Source: an uncultured Actinomycetes bacterium
Lineage (GTDB): Bacteria; Actinomycetota; Acidimicrobiia; Acidimicrobiales; Acidimicrobilacustridaceae
Length of the DNA: 8,079 nucleotides
Direction: 5' to 3'
Assembly: GCA_945957335.1 (NCBI GenBank)
Contig: CAMFLJ010000167.1
Location: forward strand, 1 to 8,079
Shown: positions 7,255 to 8,079 of the stretch, piece after piece
How positions within the stretch are numbered: position 1 is the first letter of the stretch
Layout of the letters: each line of letters begins with the position of its first letter
Notes under the pieces: generated by a model
Told to the model about the DNA's origin: nothing
What the model saw: only the letters and a program-made list of their open reading frames with translations
The model's database searches: none
Translations under genes and position numbers: made by a program

Positions 7255-7815
7255 ATGGGCGCCCGTCCCCTCGTCGTCGGCATCGCCGACCTCCGGCGCC
7301 AGCCCGGCACCCGGCGGCGCCTCCAGCGCGGCGTGACCCTCGACGGGCTCGCCATCTCGAGCGCCCGGGTGCCCGACGGCGCCGAGATCGGCCTCGACCT
7401 CGAGCTCGAGGCGCTGAGCAATGGCCTCGTGGCCACCGGCACCCTCACCGTCCCGTGGGAGGGCGAGTGCCGGCGCTGCCTGCGCGACGTCCGCTCCGAG
7501 TCGGTCGCTGACATCCGCGAGATCTTCGAGCCGTCGCCGGTGGAGGGCGAGACCTACCCGCTCGGCGACGACCTCGTCGACCTCGAGCCCATGGTCCGCG
7601 ACGCCGTGCTGCTCACCCTGCCCCTCGCCCCGCTGTGCGACGAGGGCTGCATGGGGCCGGCCCCCGACACCTTCCCGGCCGTGGTCGAGGGCGACGACGC
7701 GGGCGCCGCCGACGACCCCGACGGGGCGGCCGCGGAGGCCTCCGGACCGCCTGCCGACCCCCGGTGGGCCGCCCTCGACAGCCTGCGCTTCGACTCTCCG
7801 GGCGACGACGGGTAA
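7255..7815 (+). CDS. yceD: DUF177/YceD-family protein, large-subunit rRNA factor
   Basis: YceD/DUF177 proteins are encoded next to rpmF in most bacteria and are linked to 23S rRNA accumulation. The 186-residue protein shows the family plan: an N-terminal beta-rich part, then CRRCL (72-76), a hydrophobic stretch LEPMVRDAVLLTLPLAPLC (110-128) and CDEGCMG (128-134), ending with PRWAALDSL (169-177). Cysteines 72, 75, 128 and 132 may bind a metal. An acidic Ala/Asp/Gly-rich insert (about 144-168) separates the second cysteine pair from the end motif. The ATG at 7255 lies 7 nt after the SepIVA-like stop, and the family N-terminus starts there; no strong Shine-Dalgarno is seen. The TAA stop coincides with the first bases of a promoter-like hexamer for rpmF. 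Confidence 0.93.
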   Translation: MGARPLVVGIADLRRQPGTRRRLQRGVTLDGLAISSARVPDGAEIGLDLELEALSNGLVATGTLTVPWEGECRRCLRDVRSESVADIREIFEPSPVEGETYPLGDDLVDLEPMVRDAVLLTLPLAPLCDEGCMGPAPDTFPAVVEGDDAGAADDPDGAAAEASGPPADPRWAALDSLRFDSPGDDG

Positions 7816-7818
7816 GCT
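7789..7818 (+). promoter_or_regulatory. Probable rpmF promoter inside the end of yceD
   Basis: TTCGAC (7789-7794) and TAAGCT (7813-7818), separated by 18 nt, match the housekeeping -35 and -10 patterns. The -10 begins with the yceD stop codon TAA. Transcription would begin near 7825, giving a leader of about 80 nt for rpmF, so L32 could be made independently of the upstream operon. Confidence 0.6.
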
Positions 7819-7863
7819 CTACCGCTCGTGCCCCGGCTGCATCGCGCCGTGGCACCGCTTCGC

Positions 7864-7881
7864 GCCGAGCCGTCACTCGGC
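7864..7881 (+). other. Small hairpin in the rpmF leader
   Basis: GCCGAG (7864-7869) pairs with CTCGGC (7876-7881) around a 6-nt loop, 22 nt before the rpmF start. It leaves the ribosome-binding site AGGA (7894-7897) free. It could be a minor leader structure or chance. Confidence 0.3.
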
Positions 7882-7903
7882 CCCACCAGAGCTAGGAACG
7901 ACG

Positions 7904-8030
7904 ATGGCCGTCCCCAAGAAGAAGACCTCCAAGGCCAAGAGCCGCAGCCGCCGGGCCTCCGCCTGGAAGATCGCCACCCCCGCCCGCAGCACCTGCCCGC
8001 GCTGCGGTGCGGTGAAGCGCCCGCACGTGG
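7904..8030 (+). CDS. rpmF: 50S ribosomal protein L32 (bL32), truncated by adapter sequence
   Basis: L32 is a short large-subunit protein. Forty-two authentic codons remain, opening with the family signature MAVPKKKTSKAKSRSRRASAW and reaching the first zinc knuckle CPRC (31-34) and RPHV (39-42). A typical L32 continues for another 15-20 residues with a second Cys-x-x-Cys, missing here because sequencing adapter replaces the genome from base 8031. Any translation past that point (AVSYTHLRAHET) is artefact. AGGA six nt upstream of the ATG at 7904 is a good ribosome-binding site. Confidence 0.96.
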
Positions 8031-8079
8031 CTGTCTCTTATACACATCTCCGAGCCCACGAGACTAAGGCGAATCGCGG
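8031..8079. other. Nextera/Tn5 sequencing adapter (assembly contamination)
   Basis: CTGTCTCTTATACACATCT (8031-8049) is the reverse complement of the 19-bp Tn5 mosaic end. CCGAGCCCACGAGAC (8050-8064) is the Nextera read-2 adapter. TAAGGCGA (8065-8072) equals a standard i7 index (N701), and ATC (8073-8075) starts the following constant region. The last four bases diverge from the expected adapter and look like read error. This is not genomic DNA, so the contig really ends at 8030. Confidence 0.98.

Noticed and set aside
7828..8067. Open frame through the rpmF leader ending in CLLYTSPSPRD
   Set aside because: It overlaps rpmF out of frame and ends inside adapter sequence; it has no family-like content.

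Overview
The window is a very GC-rich, gene-dense, vertically inherited bacterial housekeeping region. The best fit is an actinobacterium. The gene order (rpmB / DAK2-domain kinase / recG / rsmD / coaD / SepIVA-like coiled-coil gene / DUF177 / rpmF), the GTP-type PEP carboxykinase, strong G/C bias at third codon positions and several apparently leaderless start sites all point to Actinomycetota. A deep lineage such as Acidimicrobiia is my guess from sequence style only. I see no phage, transposon, CRISPR array, tRNA, rRNA or defence system.

Layout. Positions 1-328 (minus) hold the N-terminal 109 codons of pckG, which runs off the left edge. Positions 329-611 are non-coding: the pckG leader, a clear GC-rich hairpin terminator (525-551), a 12-bp palindrome and a small hairpin. 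Positions 612-1096 (minus) are a two-gene unit, rpmB followed 2 nt later by a small cold-shock-like protein gene. From 1205 the plus strand carries fakA and recG (8 nt apart). A 60-codon zinc-ribbon gene on the minus strand (5099-5281) interrupts this series. The plus-strand run then resumes with rsmD, coaD, a SepIVA-like gene, a DUF177/YceD gene and rpmF, with overlapping or nearly overlapping junctions up to yceD and a separate promoter for rpmF.

How the genes fit together. The region joins ribosome components (L28, L32), an rRNA methyltransferase (RsmD) and the DUF177 protein linked to large-subunit rRNA, with lipid and CoA metabolism (FakA, CoaD), septum or envelope growth (SepIVA-like) and replication-fork repair (RecG). 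This is a conserved growth-linked cluster. Both ribosomal proteins carry Cys-x-x-Cys zinc motifs.

The last 49 bases (8031-8079) are not genomic. They match a Tn5/Nextera mosaic end, the read-2 adapter and an 8-base index. rpmF is therefore cut by an assembly artefact after 42 codons. The most interesting biological signal is a 24-bp divergent intergenic region (5282-5305) where two antiparallel -10-like hexamers overlap by two bases, each exactly 7 nt from a start codon.
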